The notes: generated from the letters alone by a model not told the origin. A stretch of 6,915 nt of DNA from Phycisphaerales bacterium (GCA_030612785.1 JAUWNF010000174.1:1-6915); one strand, 5' to 3'. Positions 1 through 6,122 are shown, counted from the stretch's first letter. Made by a program: numbers and translations.

Positions 1-2790
1 TTTGGATACCCGTTCGGCGATGCTCTTGGCGTTGTCGCAGTGGTTGGCCAACTGGTCCCCCACTCGTGTGCAATCCGTGTGGATCGCCTGTAGACGGTCT
101 GAAGTCTTATCGCCGCTGCCGGTTTGCACTTGGAGTTGTTCAAGCAACGCGCGGGCGGCTTCACCTTGCCGGGTGATACCCTGCTGGAGAGTTTCCACTT
201 CGACCTTTACCGGACTCAATTCCTTGAGCAATTCAGCGGCGTCGCGCACCTCGGCCGCCAGTTCACGGGTACGTTGCTCCGTTCCCGTCGTAAGCGACCA
301 TACCTCCTTGATCAGGACGTCGATCCGGTCGGCGGCTTCATTGGCGGTCGCCAAAGCCTGGCGATAGTGCTCGGCAATCTCGTCCCGCTGCTGCGCGGCA
401 TCGGCCATACCGGTACGCAGCTCTTCCATCCGTTCCTTGGATTCTTCGATTGCGGTGACGAGCACCTCGTGCTGCTGTGCCAAGGACTGCTCTCCACCGG
501 CGATCAGCGCGGAAACCTCCCGGTTGAGAGTCTGGGCCTTCTGTTCGATACCTTCGGCTTGGGCGCAGGCATCCTGCAGGCCGTCCACCAAGGTGTTCGC
601 TTGGGCGATGCGTCTGTTCAACGGTTCGCTGGCGTGCTCGATCCTATCGCGGATGTCGTGTGCGGCTGAGGTGATGTGGCACAAGGCCGTCTCGGCCTCG
701 ATGGCTGCCTGGGTGCGGGAGGAAAGCTGTTCGCAGTTCTGTCCAGCGGCCTCGATACCGTCTTTCAGGGCGCCGACCACGGGTTCGGCTTCCTGCTTGA
801 GCTTGTGGATTCCCGCTTGGACGGCTTCGGTCGCCCGTTCCGCCTTGATGTTCAGGGCCGTGAGCGACTCACCATACGTCTTCACGGACTCCAAGAGTCC
901 AGTCGTGCGCTCGGCCGCCTGTGACAGTTTCCCATGGAGGTCGGTACCGGCGTGAACGTCCGCCGAGAGTTGCGCCGAGGTCTGCTGGGCACGGTCGATG
1001 ACCTCCTTGGTTGCCTGTGCACCTGCTTTGGCCGCGTTGACGGCCTCCGCCAGTGCCTCCCGTTGCCGCGATACGATTTCGTTCGTATCCGTGTAGCTGC
1101 GCTTGATGTTCGCGGCGAGGTCTTCTGATTTGGCATTCAACTGCTCGAGTTTTTCGCACTGGCACTCCGCGGACCGCGCCTCGGAAGCGAGTTGCCCGGC
1201 TTTCTGATCGGCCTCGCCGACCCGGGCCTGTAAGCCCTCCTCGACACGCTTCCCCTCGTCGAGCACGCCCGCCAGAGTCCGCTGGCGACGAGCGATAGCG
1301 GCCTCGCCGAACCTCATGAGTGAGTCGGTGTCCTTGCGGACCTTTTGACCGGTCTCTTCGATTGCTGCGGCGGCTGCGGACGCCTGCACGCAGCGACTTT
1401 CGAGTTCGGCGGCGAGCGTCTCCGCTTTCGTATTGGCGGCCGACACCTCGGACTTCCTGGCGTCCGCGGCGTCAAGCACCTCGCCGACCGCGGCCGTCGT
1501 CCGGGACAGTTTCTCCTCCAACTCCGCGGCTGAACCAAGCTGATTCGCGAGCCGTTCAGCGCGCTCGCCGGCCGCCTCGCCGGCGTTATCGAGGTTCTCA
1601 GAGGTGGACTTGGCCTCGGTATTGAGTTGCCCCAGAGCCACACGGACACCGTCTGCGTCGGTCAACTGCTGGGTAATGGACTTGGCGACCTTGTCCACCT
1701 CGACGAGGGTCGTGGATATCTTCGTGTGCTTCGTCTCCGCAACGTTCGAGGTTTCGCGGGCCGCCGCAGTCGTTTGGCCCAACTTCTCCTCCAACTCCGC
1801 GGCCGAGCGAAGCTGATTCGCGAGCCGTTCAGCGCGCTGCCCGGCCACCTCATCGATCTTCTTGAGCTTCCCAGAAGCAGTGCCCGCCTCCTCGATGACG
1901 CTGGTCAAGCGCCTCAGGTGTCCCCCAGCCGTTTCGCCGATTTCTTGCTCGAATTCCCGCAGTCGCCCGGCGATCGAGCCTTGCACCTTCTTGAGAACGG
2001 ACTCTCCCAGGTTTTGCAGATCACGTTCAATGGTCTGATTCGTCAAACGCAGGTTCTCGGTAGTGGCGGCGGTCTGGGTTTTGTGGGTGTTGAGCCGCTC
2101 CTCCGATTCTGCTACCGCGGTTTGAATTCGTCGCGTGACCGCTTCAACCGTATCCTTGGCAACTTGGCCGGCACTCTGCTCGAGCGCGGCCAGCCGCTCG
2201 TCGCAGGTTTTCACCAGTTCTCGAAGCTTTTCGGATTGCTCGGCGACGACCTTCTCGGATTCGCCGGCCAGCAGTTTCAGTTGTTCGTTGCACTCCTGGA
2301 GACGGTCCTGAACCACGTTGCCCGCGTCCAGTCCCCGGAGCAGGAGCTCGGTTTTACGTTCGACGTTCTCGCCTTCGGCGGCCAAGTGCTTGGCGGTCGC
2401 GCAGAGCTTCTTCTCCAAGGCATCCGTGTGGATGCAGGTGGCTTCAGCCTTCTCCAATGAATCCTCCGCCGCTCCAGTCACGGAGGCGGCGAGCACGCCG
2501 AATCGGTCCAGCGTTTCGGTGATCGTCTGAACACACTGCGGGGCGCGCTCGAGCAACGTCTCCAGCCGATCAGCCATGGCCTCCGCACGAAGCAAGGTGT
2601 CCGAGTCCACTTGGGTGTCGTACGTGGGCGCGCGGGAGTCGGCAACCTCGGGCGCAACCCACGCAGGTGCGGGTTCGCGCGCATCATCCTCGAGGGCGGG
2701 CTCCGGCAAGGAGCCGGTTTCAGACCGCTTATCGGTCGCGGGGTTCTTCAGATCCTCGTGATCACGTTCGTGACGTGGCTCGTGAGTCAT
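1..2790 (-). CDS. Large coiled-coil protein, C-terminus beyond the window
   Basis: An uninterrupted minus-strand frame of 930 codons runs from an ATG at 2788-2790 to the left edge with no stop, so the 3' end is missing. A GGAG ribosome binding site lies 7 nt upstream of the ATG. Residues 1-62 are charged and rich in Pro and Asp/Glu, with no signal peptide or membrane segment, and look disordered. From about residue 63 to 930 the sequence is almost all Ala, Glu, Gln, Lys, Arg, Leu and Thr, nearly free of Pro and aromatics: a long alpha-helical coiled coil. A segment near residues 314-337 (RAERLANQLRSAAELEEKL) recurs near 405-428, exactly 91 residues or 13 heptads later. Thirteen cysteines are scattered along it, including CQC at 543-545. 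The role is probably structural or scaffolding, as in filament-like or membrane-anchored coiled-coil proteins, but I do not recognise a family. A membrane anchor or functional domain may lie in the unseen C-terminus. Confidence 0.85.
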   Translation of the reverse strand, partial: MTHEPRHERDHEDLKNPATDKRSETGSLPEPALEDDAREPAPAWVAPEVADSRAPTYDTQVDSDTLLRAEAMADRLETLLERAPQCVQTITETLDRFGVLAASVTGAAEDSLEKAEATCIHTDALEKKLCATAKHLAAEGENVERKTELLLRGLDAGNVVQDRLQECNEQLKLLAGESEKVVAEQSEKLRELVKTCDERLAALEQSAGQVAKDTVEAVTRRIQTAVAESEERLNTHKTQTAATTENLRLTNQTIERDLQNLGESVLKKVQGSIAGRLREFEQEIGETAGGHLRRLTSVIEEAGTASGKLKKIDEVAGQRAERLANQLRSAAELEEKLGQTTAAARETSNVAETKHTKISTTLVEVDKVAKSITQQLTDADGVRVALGQLNTEAKSTSENLDNAGEAAGERAERLANQLGSAAELEEKLSRTTAAVGEVLDAADARKSEVSAANTKAETLAAELESRCVQASAAAAAIEETGQKVRKDTDSLMRFGEAAIARRQRTLAGVLDEGKRVEEGLQARVGEADQKAGQLASEARSAECQCEKLEQLNAKSEDLAANIKRSYTDTNEIVSRQREALAEAVNAAKAGAQATKEVIDRAQQTSAQLSADVHAGTDLHGKLSQAAERTTGLLESVKTYGESLTALNIKAERATEAVQAGIHKLKQEAEPVVGALKDGIEAAGQNCEQLSSRTQAAIEAETALCHITSAAHDIRDRIEHASEPLNRRIAQANTLVDGLQDACAQAEGIEQKAQTLNREVSALIAGGEQSLAQQHEVLVTAIEESKERMEELRTGMADAAQQRDEIAEHYRQALATANEAADRIDVLIKEVWSLTTGTEQRTRELAAEVRDAAELLKELSPVKVEVETLQQGITRQGEAARALLEQLQVQTGSGDKTSDRLQAIHTDCTRVGDQLANHCDNAKSIAERVSK
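1511..1850 (-). repeat. Internal 273-bp-spaced duplication in the coiled-coil gene
   Basis: Positions 1511-1577 and 1784-1850 match at about 61 of 67 bases, with an offset of 273 bp, which is 91 codons or 13 heptads. The encoded peptides share RAERLANQL followed by SAAELEEKL. Because the offset is an exact multiple of the heptad, the duplication keeps coiled-coil register. The intervening sequence is much less similar, so an old tandem duplication or recent gene conversion of a short patch is possible. Confidence 0.7.
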
Positions 2791-2797
2791 GATAGGG

Positions 2798-2804
2798 CTC
2801 CACC
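2798..2804 (-). promoter_or_regulatory. Ribosome binding site of the coiled-coil gene
   Basis: On the minus strand GGTGGAG sits 7 nt before the ATG at 2790. It fixes the start of the 930-codon frame. Confidence 0.6.
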
Positions 2805-2878
2805 GGGCGATAACTACACGCGCCCTGTCCTGGAATTATCGGAACACTCCGGAAGCGGGTTTACTTATCGGGCGCGGA

Positions 2879-2900
2879 ACAGCGATTTGACAGCGATTTG
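2879..2900 (+). repeat. Tandem 11-bp direct repeat in the divergent promoter region
   Basis: ACAGCGATTTG occurs twice back to back (2879-2889 and 2890-2900). A period of 11 bp is about one helical turn, so a protein could bind both copies on the same DNA face. The junction of the two copies creates the TTGACA hexamer. An operator or activator site for one or both divergent genes is an inference. Confidence 0.45.
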
Positions 2901-2994
2901 CCTGTATCGGGAAGATATCCTACGGTTGCGGTATGAAGGCGAAGACAAGGAGATAGGTTTAGGTCTAAGTTACGTGTGTACCGTGTATTAGGGA

Positions 2995-3000
2995 AAGAGG
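2995..3000 (+). promoter_or_regulatory. Ribosome binding site of the 95-residue gene
   Basis: AAGAGG ends 6 nt before the ATG at 3007, ideal spacing. It selects this frame over an overlapping plus-strand frame that starts at 2976. Confidence 0.55.
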
Positions 3001-3006
3001 CGAGCC

Positions 3007-3294
3007 ATGATAGGCCTGGTGAATGCAGCCGGCATGTCAGATGTCGCCCGGGCGCAAGCTACGGAACAAGGGATGCGCCGTGTCGCGGGGGGTATCTTCG
3101 TACCCATCGAACGTACCGACGACATGATGGGGTTCCGTGTGCTGCGCTCCGCCATCGAGCAGGCGGAGTTCCGCGAGTCATCCGGCGAACGCAAGACGCC
3201 GGAGGGCGAGGAGTCCGATCGCTTCGACCAAGCAGATGTCGAGGCCCGGGATCCGACAATGCGGCTCGGACGTCACGTTGACGTGACGGCCTAG
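3007..3294 (+). CDS. Small acidic hypothetical protein, 95 aa
   Basis: A complete 95-codon frame with a well-placed AAGAGG site 6 nt upstream and a TAG stop. The product is soluble by appearance: no signal peptide or membrane segment. Residues 1-30 (MIGLVNAAGMSDVARAQATE onward) could form an amphipathic helix, followed by a short hydrophobic stretch with GGIFVPIER near residues 33-42. The C-terminal half, from about residue 52, is rich in Glu, Asp and Arg and probably flexible. I do not recognise a family. It is divergent from the coiled-coil gene and shares its 216-bp control region, which could mean co-regulation. The last codons overlap an 18-bp palindrome. The frame itself is fairly secure from ribosome binding site and context; the function is unknown. 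Confidence 0.6.
   Translation: MIGLVNAAGMSDVARAQATEQGMRRVAGGIFVPIERTDDMMGFRVLRSAIEQAEFRESSGERKTPEGEESDRFDQADVEARDPTMRLGRHVDVTA
3271..3288. repeat. 18-bp palindrome at the 3' end of the 95-residue gene
   Basis: CGTCACGT and ACGTGACG are perfect reverse complements separated by TG. The two-base centre is too tight for a good RNA hairpin and no T-run follows, so this is not a typical terminator. It could be a protein binding site or chance within the last coding residues. Confidence 0.4.
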
Positions 3295-3457
3295 GTTAAT
3301 GTGAGAACGGTTGATTCGGTCACGGTCGTCTTCGGGGAACGGAGGCCGCCGCGGAGACAGGTGAGGTGTGCGCTGCTGTGACGAGCGTAGCTACCAGATC
3401 ACGCAGCCGCATTGCCCCAGACTTCCGGCAGCCTTACAGCACCTTGGTCGGTCAGGA
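3295..3457. other. Convergent intergenic gap with a weak hairpin
   Basis: This gap lies between two converging genes. It contains a possible stem, GCTGC-T-GTGA at 3372-3381 against TCACGCAGC at 3399-3407, nine pairs with one bulged T and a 17-nt loop that itself holds the palindrome GTAGCTAC. No T-tract follows on either strand, so a bidirectional terminator is only a weak suggestion. Nothing else is seen. Confidence 0.25.
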
Positions 3458-4015
3458 TTAGCCGAGCAACCCTGCGGAGCGCAAGTGCGTTTGCAGGGCA
3501 TTGTCGCCCGCGGCCTGGTCCGATAACGTAACCTGCCACGCCATCCCCTCCGGGGCGACGCCTGCTTCGAGCAGCCCCCTTAATTCCACCAGCAGCATTC
3601 GCAGGGCCGCCCACTGCACTTGTGCGGTGGCAGAATCAGTTTTTTGGTTCGCCAGCATGATGCGAATCGCTCCATCTGCCGAGGCCGATCTCTGCTCGCG
3701 CCACGCCACCGAGGGCGAGACCTCGCCACGGCTGCCGACCCGGAAGTGGTAATTATCAGTGTCTGGGACGGCGACCAGCGTGTTCCGCCGGTACGCCACG
3801 ACTTCTCGCTCCAAGACGATCTCGACGCCGCTCCACGACTCGGGCACGATCGGTTCGGCACTGGCGATTGCGGAGCGGACGAATTGCTGAATCTGAGCCG
3901 GGAACGGGTAGTGGGGCGATGCCGCCGGCTCCAACTGGCTCAACACTATGGTCGTGCCCGTCATCGAGACCGCCAGAAGCACCAGCGACTTGAACATCCG
4001 TGCTCGTTGGTTCAT
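3458..4015 (-). CDS. Hypothetical protein with N-terminal membrane anchor or signal, 185 aa
   Basis: A complete 185-codon minus-strand frame, ATG at 4013-4015 and TAA at 3458-3460. The N-terminus is basic (MNQRARMFK), followed by a hydrophobic stretch at about residues 10-26 (SLVLLAVSMTGTTIVLS). This is a signal peptide or single membrane anchor, so the rest is probably periplasmic or extracytoplasmic. The remaining 160 residues mix beta-type stretches (VEIVLEREVVAYRR) and a helix near 135-155 (VQWAALRMLLVELRGLLEAG), without a motif I can assign. No strong Shine-Dalgarno is seen at this ATG; an alternative ATG at residue 7 has none either. A sigma-70-like promoter lies about 50 nt upstream, so it is probably transcribed on its own even though the lyase gene lies upstream on the same strand. 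Function unknown. Confidence 0.7.
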   Translation of the reverse strand: MNQRARMFKSLVLLAVSMTGTTIVLSQLEPAASPHYPFPAQIQQFVRSAIASAEPIVPESWSGVEIVLEREVVAYRRNTLVAVPDTDNYHFRVGSRGEVSPSVAWREQRSASADGAIRIMLANQKTDSATAQVQWAALRMLLVELRGLLEAGVAPEGMAWQVTLSDQAAGDNALQTHLRSAGLLG

Positions 4016-4064
4016 GATCCGCCAGGAGTGGGTTGTTTGACCGCGCGCTTCAAACCTACACTCT

Positions 4065-4092
4065 ACTATAACGTTTTATCGGTCCATTACAA
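4065..4092 (-). promoter_or_regulatory. Predicted sigma-70-like promoter for the 185-aa gene
   Basis: On the minus strand TTGTAA (4087-4092) and TATAGT (4065-4070) are 16 bp apart in an unusually AT-rich gap. TATAGT matches the -10 consensus at five of six bases and TTGTAA the -35 at four. The start codon is 49 nt downstream of the -10. Confidence 0.5.
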
Positions 4093-4110
4093 AAAGGGGT
4101 TTAGGCAAAT

Positions 4111-4887
4111 TTACAGTGACCGCGGCGGCGGGCCGTCGTAGCGCTGCCCGCCTGGAGTAATCGTGCGCATCTTGCGTTCTCGGGTGTCTTCCTCGCGGGC
4201 CTGGGCGATCAGGCCGGCCGCCCGGGCGAGGATGAAGAACCCGTTCATCACCTCGAACTCAAAGCCCACCCCCAACAGCACCGCGCCGACGGCGCCGTCC
4301 ACGTTGATGGGCAGTTTCTTGCCGAGTTGGCGTTCGAGCCCGGCCTCAATCGCCTGGCACGCAATGATCTCGCGGCCGGCGACGCCGGCCTCGGCGGCGA
4401 GTTCGAACAGGCGGGGCGTGCGCGGGTCGGCGGTATGGACACGATGCCCGAAGCCGGCCACACGGAACTTCCGCGCCCGGTAGTCGGCGAGGACCCGATC
4501 CGCGGCTTCGTCCAGCGAGCACTTGCTTTCGTCCGCCAGGTCCGTGACCTCCTTGATCGCTCGGGCGCAGTCTTCGATGGCCCCGCCATGGTAGCGGTTG
4601 ATGGACAGCACCCCGGAAGCCACACAGGCCGCGAGCGGCGCCCCCGTACGGGCAGCACAACGGGCCGCGTGCACCGACGGGGCTCCCGGGCCGTGGTCCA
4701 TCGACGATACCAGCATAGCGGTCATCAGCCGCCCAACCTTCTGGTCAGGCAACTCGCCCCGGAGCAGCAGGTACAGAGCCTGACCGAAATCGACCCGCCC
4801 CATGAGTTCATCGATGCGGTACCCGCGCAGGCGGATTTCATTCGGCTTTATGTCCGTTATCGCGGTGTTCCACGTGCTTTCGCTCAT
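4111..4887 (-). CDS. Citryl-CoA lyase / short citrate synthase-family protein, 258 aa
   Basis: The 258-residue product belongs to the citrate synthase superfamily branch that holds citryl-CoA lyase and the C-terminal part of ATP-citrate lyase, enzymes that cleave citryl-CoA to acetyl-CoA and oxaloacetate. The hallmark motifs are in order: DHGPGAPS at residues 64-71, YHGGAIED at 99-106, GFGHRVH at 145-151 and NVDG at 195-198. H65, H100, H148 and D197 line up with the family's active-site residues, and MNGFFILARAAGLIAQ at 214-229 is the conserved C-terminal helix. Length fits stand-alone members (about 250-280 aa). No ATP-grasp citryl-CoA synthetase is visible nearby, so the physiological substrate is uncertain; citrate synthase-like activity is possible. 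The ATG at 4887 is chosen because family similarity begins there, GAGG lies 10 nt upstream and a promoter lies just before. An in-frame GTG at 5136 would add 83 residues with no family resemblance. Confidence 0.88.
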   Translation of the reverse strand: MSESTWNTAITDIKPNEIRLRGYRIDELMGRVDFGQALYLLLRGELPDQKVGRLMTAMLVSSMDHGPGAPSVHAARCAARTGAPLAACVASGVLSINRYHGGAIEDCARAIKEVTDLADESKCSLDEAADRVLADYRARKFRVAGFGHRVHTADPRTPRLFELAAEAGVAGREIIACQAIEAGLERQLGKKLPINVDGAVGAVLLGVGFEFEVMNGFFILARAAGLIAQAREEDTRERKMRTITPGGQRYDGPPPRSL

Positions 4888-4897
4888 GATGATTCGA

Positions 4898-4901
4898 CCT
4901 C
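4898..4901 (-). promoter_or_regulatory. Ribosome binding site deciding the lyase start
   Basis: GAGG on the minus strand lies 10 nt before the ATG at 4887 and favours the 258-residue product over the 341-residue extension. Confidence 0.45.
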
Positions 4902-4907
4902 GTACCA

Positions 4908-4937
4908 TGTAGCAACCGGCGTCCCCGCCAGACGTTG
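4908..4937 (-). repeat. Diverged copy of the palindromic repeat in the lyase mRNA leader
   Basis: Positions 4908-4929 match 6209-6230 at 20 of 22 bases, including an identical 14-mer, CCGGCGTCCCCGCC. On the minus strand this copy folds as GGCG, loop GGGA (a GNRA-type tetraloop), CGCC, with flanking CAAC and GTTG that can also pair. It sits between the predicted promoter and the ribosome binding site of the lyase gene, so it would be in the transcript leader. Confidence 0.55.
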
Positions 4938-4955
4938 CCCGTTCGTCACGCGCCC

Positions 4956-4983
4956 AGTATGCCAACTTCGGGTGCGTTTTCAA
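4956..4983 (-). promoter_or_regulatory. Predicted promoter for the citryl-CoA lyase gene
   Basis: On the minus strand TTGAAA (4978-4983, five of six consensus) and CATACT (4956-4961, four of six) are 16 bp apart. A transcript starting near 4949 would have a leader of about 60 nt and could not include the GTG start at 5136. Confidence 0.35.
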
Positions 4984-5042
4984 CTGGAAAGGACCGCGAT
5001 CGAAGAAGGGCGTAAGTCCAATCAGGTATGGGATAACGGGGC

Positions 5043-5070
5043 CCTTCGGACCGGTCGCGAGACCGGAAGG
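5043..5070 (-). other. GC-rich hairpin between the PEP-CTERM and lyase genes
   Basis: CCGGTC (5051-5056) and GACCGG (5061-5066) pair across a four-base loop. CCTT and AAGG can extend the stem past a four-base bulge. It lies about 80 nt beyond the PEP-CTERM stop codon and upstream of the predicted lyase promoter. It may end or stabilise the PEP-CTERM transcript, but there is no T-tract. A smaller stem, TGCCG/CGGCA at 5120-5135, lies closer to the stop. Confidence 0.35.
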
Positions 5071-5151
5071 CACCATGAAGCAACCCAGGTTCCCGTCGCC
5101 GAGCGGCCAAGGATGCGGATGCCGCTGCTGCGGCACGATCCCCCTTTTCTA

Positions 5152-5892
5152 TCAACGCCGCCGCCGCATCGCCACCGCCGCGCCAAGGGCGAGCAGAGAG
5201 AGGGTGGTGGGTTCGGGGACCACGCCGGAGAAGCCCAAGAATGAACTGTTGAAGGTAAAGTCCTCGAACTGGTACTTGTCCGGGGGACGCACATGGTTGA
5301 CGTCGACGGGCCCGCCGAACAGGTCTTGCACATCGTCCGTGCGGAAGCGGAAGCCCTCGTTCTCGGCAAAAACGACACCCGGCAACGCTGGACCAGCCGT
5401 ATAGCCTACGGGCCCCCTGGCGCGCAGGCCCGTATTGGCCTTGACGACTCCACGATCGCTCAAGATCCACATTCGGGCATCACTGAACGTCGCGGTTAGA
5501 ATCGGGTCGCCCGAACCGTCTTCTTTGAAAAGAAAGGAGCCGTCGAAGCGCAATTCATGAACCGTCCATCCCGCGAGGCTGCGGCTCCTCTGATCGGTGA
5601 GAGCCGCGTCGAATTCGAACAGTGCGTCCATAAAGAGCGCGTCACCCTGACCAACGCCACTGAGGTCGAGTTGGAGATCGACCGTGACCGGGTCGTTTGT
5701 GGTCAGTATGTCATCGCCAATCGTGTTCGTCCCCTGGCTCTCGAAGGTGAACAAGGGACTGGTGGAAACGGATGTGTCTCTGAAACCGATGACTGGGGCG
5801 CCGTCGGCCGAACCGACCAAGAGCCCTGAAACTAACAAACAGACCAGAACACTCGGCGCAGCCCCAGCGCCGCGAGGCATGATGGCGTACAT
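5152..5892 (-). CDS. PEP-CTERM sorting domain-containing secreted protein, 246 aa
   Basis: The C-terminus carries a complete PEP-CTERM signal: VPEP at residues 225-228, a hydrophobic segment LSLLALGAAVAM at 231-242 and a final RRRR. Such proteins are exported and processed at the membrane by an exosortase. The N-terminus has a signal peptide with hydrophobic core about residues 13-27 and likely cleavage near residues 30-32 (SADGA). The middle is rich in Thr, Asp, Phe and Gly with short beta-strand patterns (VTVDLQLDLSG, LRFDGSFLF) and looks like a beta-sandwich or surface protein; I do not recognise a specific domain. The ATG at 5892 is chosen because a perfect AGGAGG lies 7 nt upstream; an in-frame ATG at 5949 would add 19 residues and bury the signal peptide. 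A strong promoter lies about 180 nt upstream. No exosortase gene is in this window. Confidence 0.88.
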   Translation of the reverse strand: MYAIMPRGAGAAPSVLVCLLVSGLLVGSADGAPVIGFRDTSVSTSPLFTFESQGTNTIGDDILTTNDPVTVDLQLDLSGVGQGDALFMDALFEFDAALTDQRSRSLAGWTVHELRFDGSFLFKEDGSGDPILTATFSDARMWILSDRGVVKANTGLRARGPVGYTAGPALPGVVFAENEGFRFRTDDVQDLFGGPVDVNHVRPPDKYQFEDFTFNSSFLGFSGVVPEPTTLSLLALGAAVAMRRRR

Positions 5893-6070
5893 CTCGCTCC
5901 CTCCTAATGACACTCTCACCGCGCGCGAACGCGCTCGGCGTAGCATCAAGTCCTTAGATTGTGTCTCTCAGGGAATCCGCCGGCAACGGTTTGGAGAATA
6001 CACACCGGCACGAGGATAGAGTGATCTACCCAAGCTTCACTCTCTCTCCTGGACTCCCTCCCATCTCGTA
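5893..6070 (-). promoter_or_regulatory. Long structured 5' leader of the PEP-CTERM gene
   Basis: If transcription starts about 7 nt after the predicted -10, the leader is near 178 nt. It can form AGAGTGA/TCACTCT (6018-6024 with 6037-6043) and, just before the Shine-Dalgarno, a GCGCG/CGCGC stem with a TTCG tetraloop on the minus strand (5921-5934). A 12-codon frame beginning ATGGGAGGG lies near the 5' end. No known riboswitch consensus is recognised. Confidence 0.35.
5900..5905 (-). promoter_or_regulatory. Strong ribosome binding site deciding the PEP-CTERM start
   Basis: AGGAGG on the minus strand, 7 nt before the ATG at 5892, is a perfect Shine-Dalgarno and rules out the longer start at 5949. 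Confidence 0.75.
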
Positions 6071-6076
6071 ATCCAC

Positions 6077-6105
6077 ACTATATAGGACTTAGCGGTGCGA
6101 GTCAA
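6077..6105 (-). promoter_or_regulatory. Strong predicted sigma-70 promoter for the PEP-CTERM gene
   Basis: On the minus strand TTGACT (6100-6105) and TATAGT (6077-6082) are exactly 17 bp apart, each matching the consensus at five of six bases. This is the best promoter in the window. Confidence 0.6.
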
Positions 6106-6122
6106 GAGGAAACAAGAGGAAA
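6103..6122 (-). repeat. Tandem 10-bp repeat abutting the -35 box
   Basis: On the minus strand TTTCCTCTTG is repeated perfectly twice in tandem, and the end of the second copy forms the start of the TTGACT -35 hexamer. A 10-bp period places both copies on one DNA face, as expected for a regulator site next to RNA polymerase. Confidence 0.5.

Larger units (their letters stand above)
2791..3006. promoter_or_regulatory. Divergent intergenic control region
   Basis: This 216-bp gap separates two genes transcribed away from each other and is more AT-rich than the coding sequence around it. On the minus strand a weak sigma-70-like pair is visible: CTGTCA at 2888-2893 and GATAAG at 2864-2869, 18 bp apart, giving a leader of roughly 65 nt for the coiled-coil gene. 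On the plus strand TTGACA at 2887-2892 is a perfect -35 hexamer, but no good -10 lies at the usual distance. Both hexamers overlap a tandem 11-bp repeat. No convincing small gene was found here. Confidence 0.4.

Noticed and set aside
1627..2460. Plus-strand open frame of 277 codons, and others at 124-669 and 437-955
   Set aside because: They lie antisense to the 930-codon coiled-coil frame. Their residues mirror its repetitive codons, they lack ribosome binding sites, and they resemble no protein family.
2611..2991. Plus-strand frame of 126 codons spanning the divergent promoter region
   Set aside because: Its first half is antisense to the coiled-coil N-terminus, composition shifts halfway, and there is no ribosome binding site.
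4090..4110. Rho-independent terminator after the lyase stop
   Set aside because: There is a run of five T on the minus strand just after the stop, but no GC stem directly before it.
4888..5136. N-terminal extension of the lyase from a GTG at 5136
   Set aside because: A purine-rich stretch precedes the GTG, but the extra 83 residues are Pro/Gly-rich and unlike the family. The ATG at 4887 has GAGG, and family similarity starts there.
4327..5244. Plus-strand open frame of 305 codons
   Set aside because: Antisense to the citryl-CoA lyase, whose motifs are unmistakable; its own translation has no recognisable features.
5893..5949. N-terminal extension of the PEP-CTERM protein from an ATG at 5949
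   Set aside because: It would place 19 basic residues before the signal peptide and would ignore the perfect AGGAGG before the ATG at 5892.
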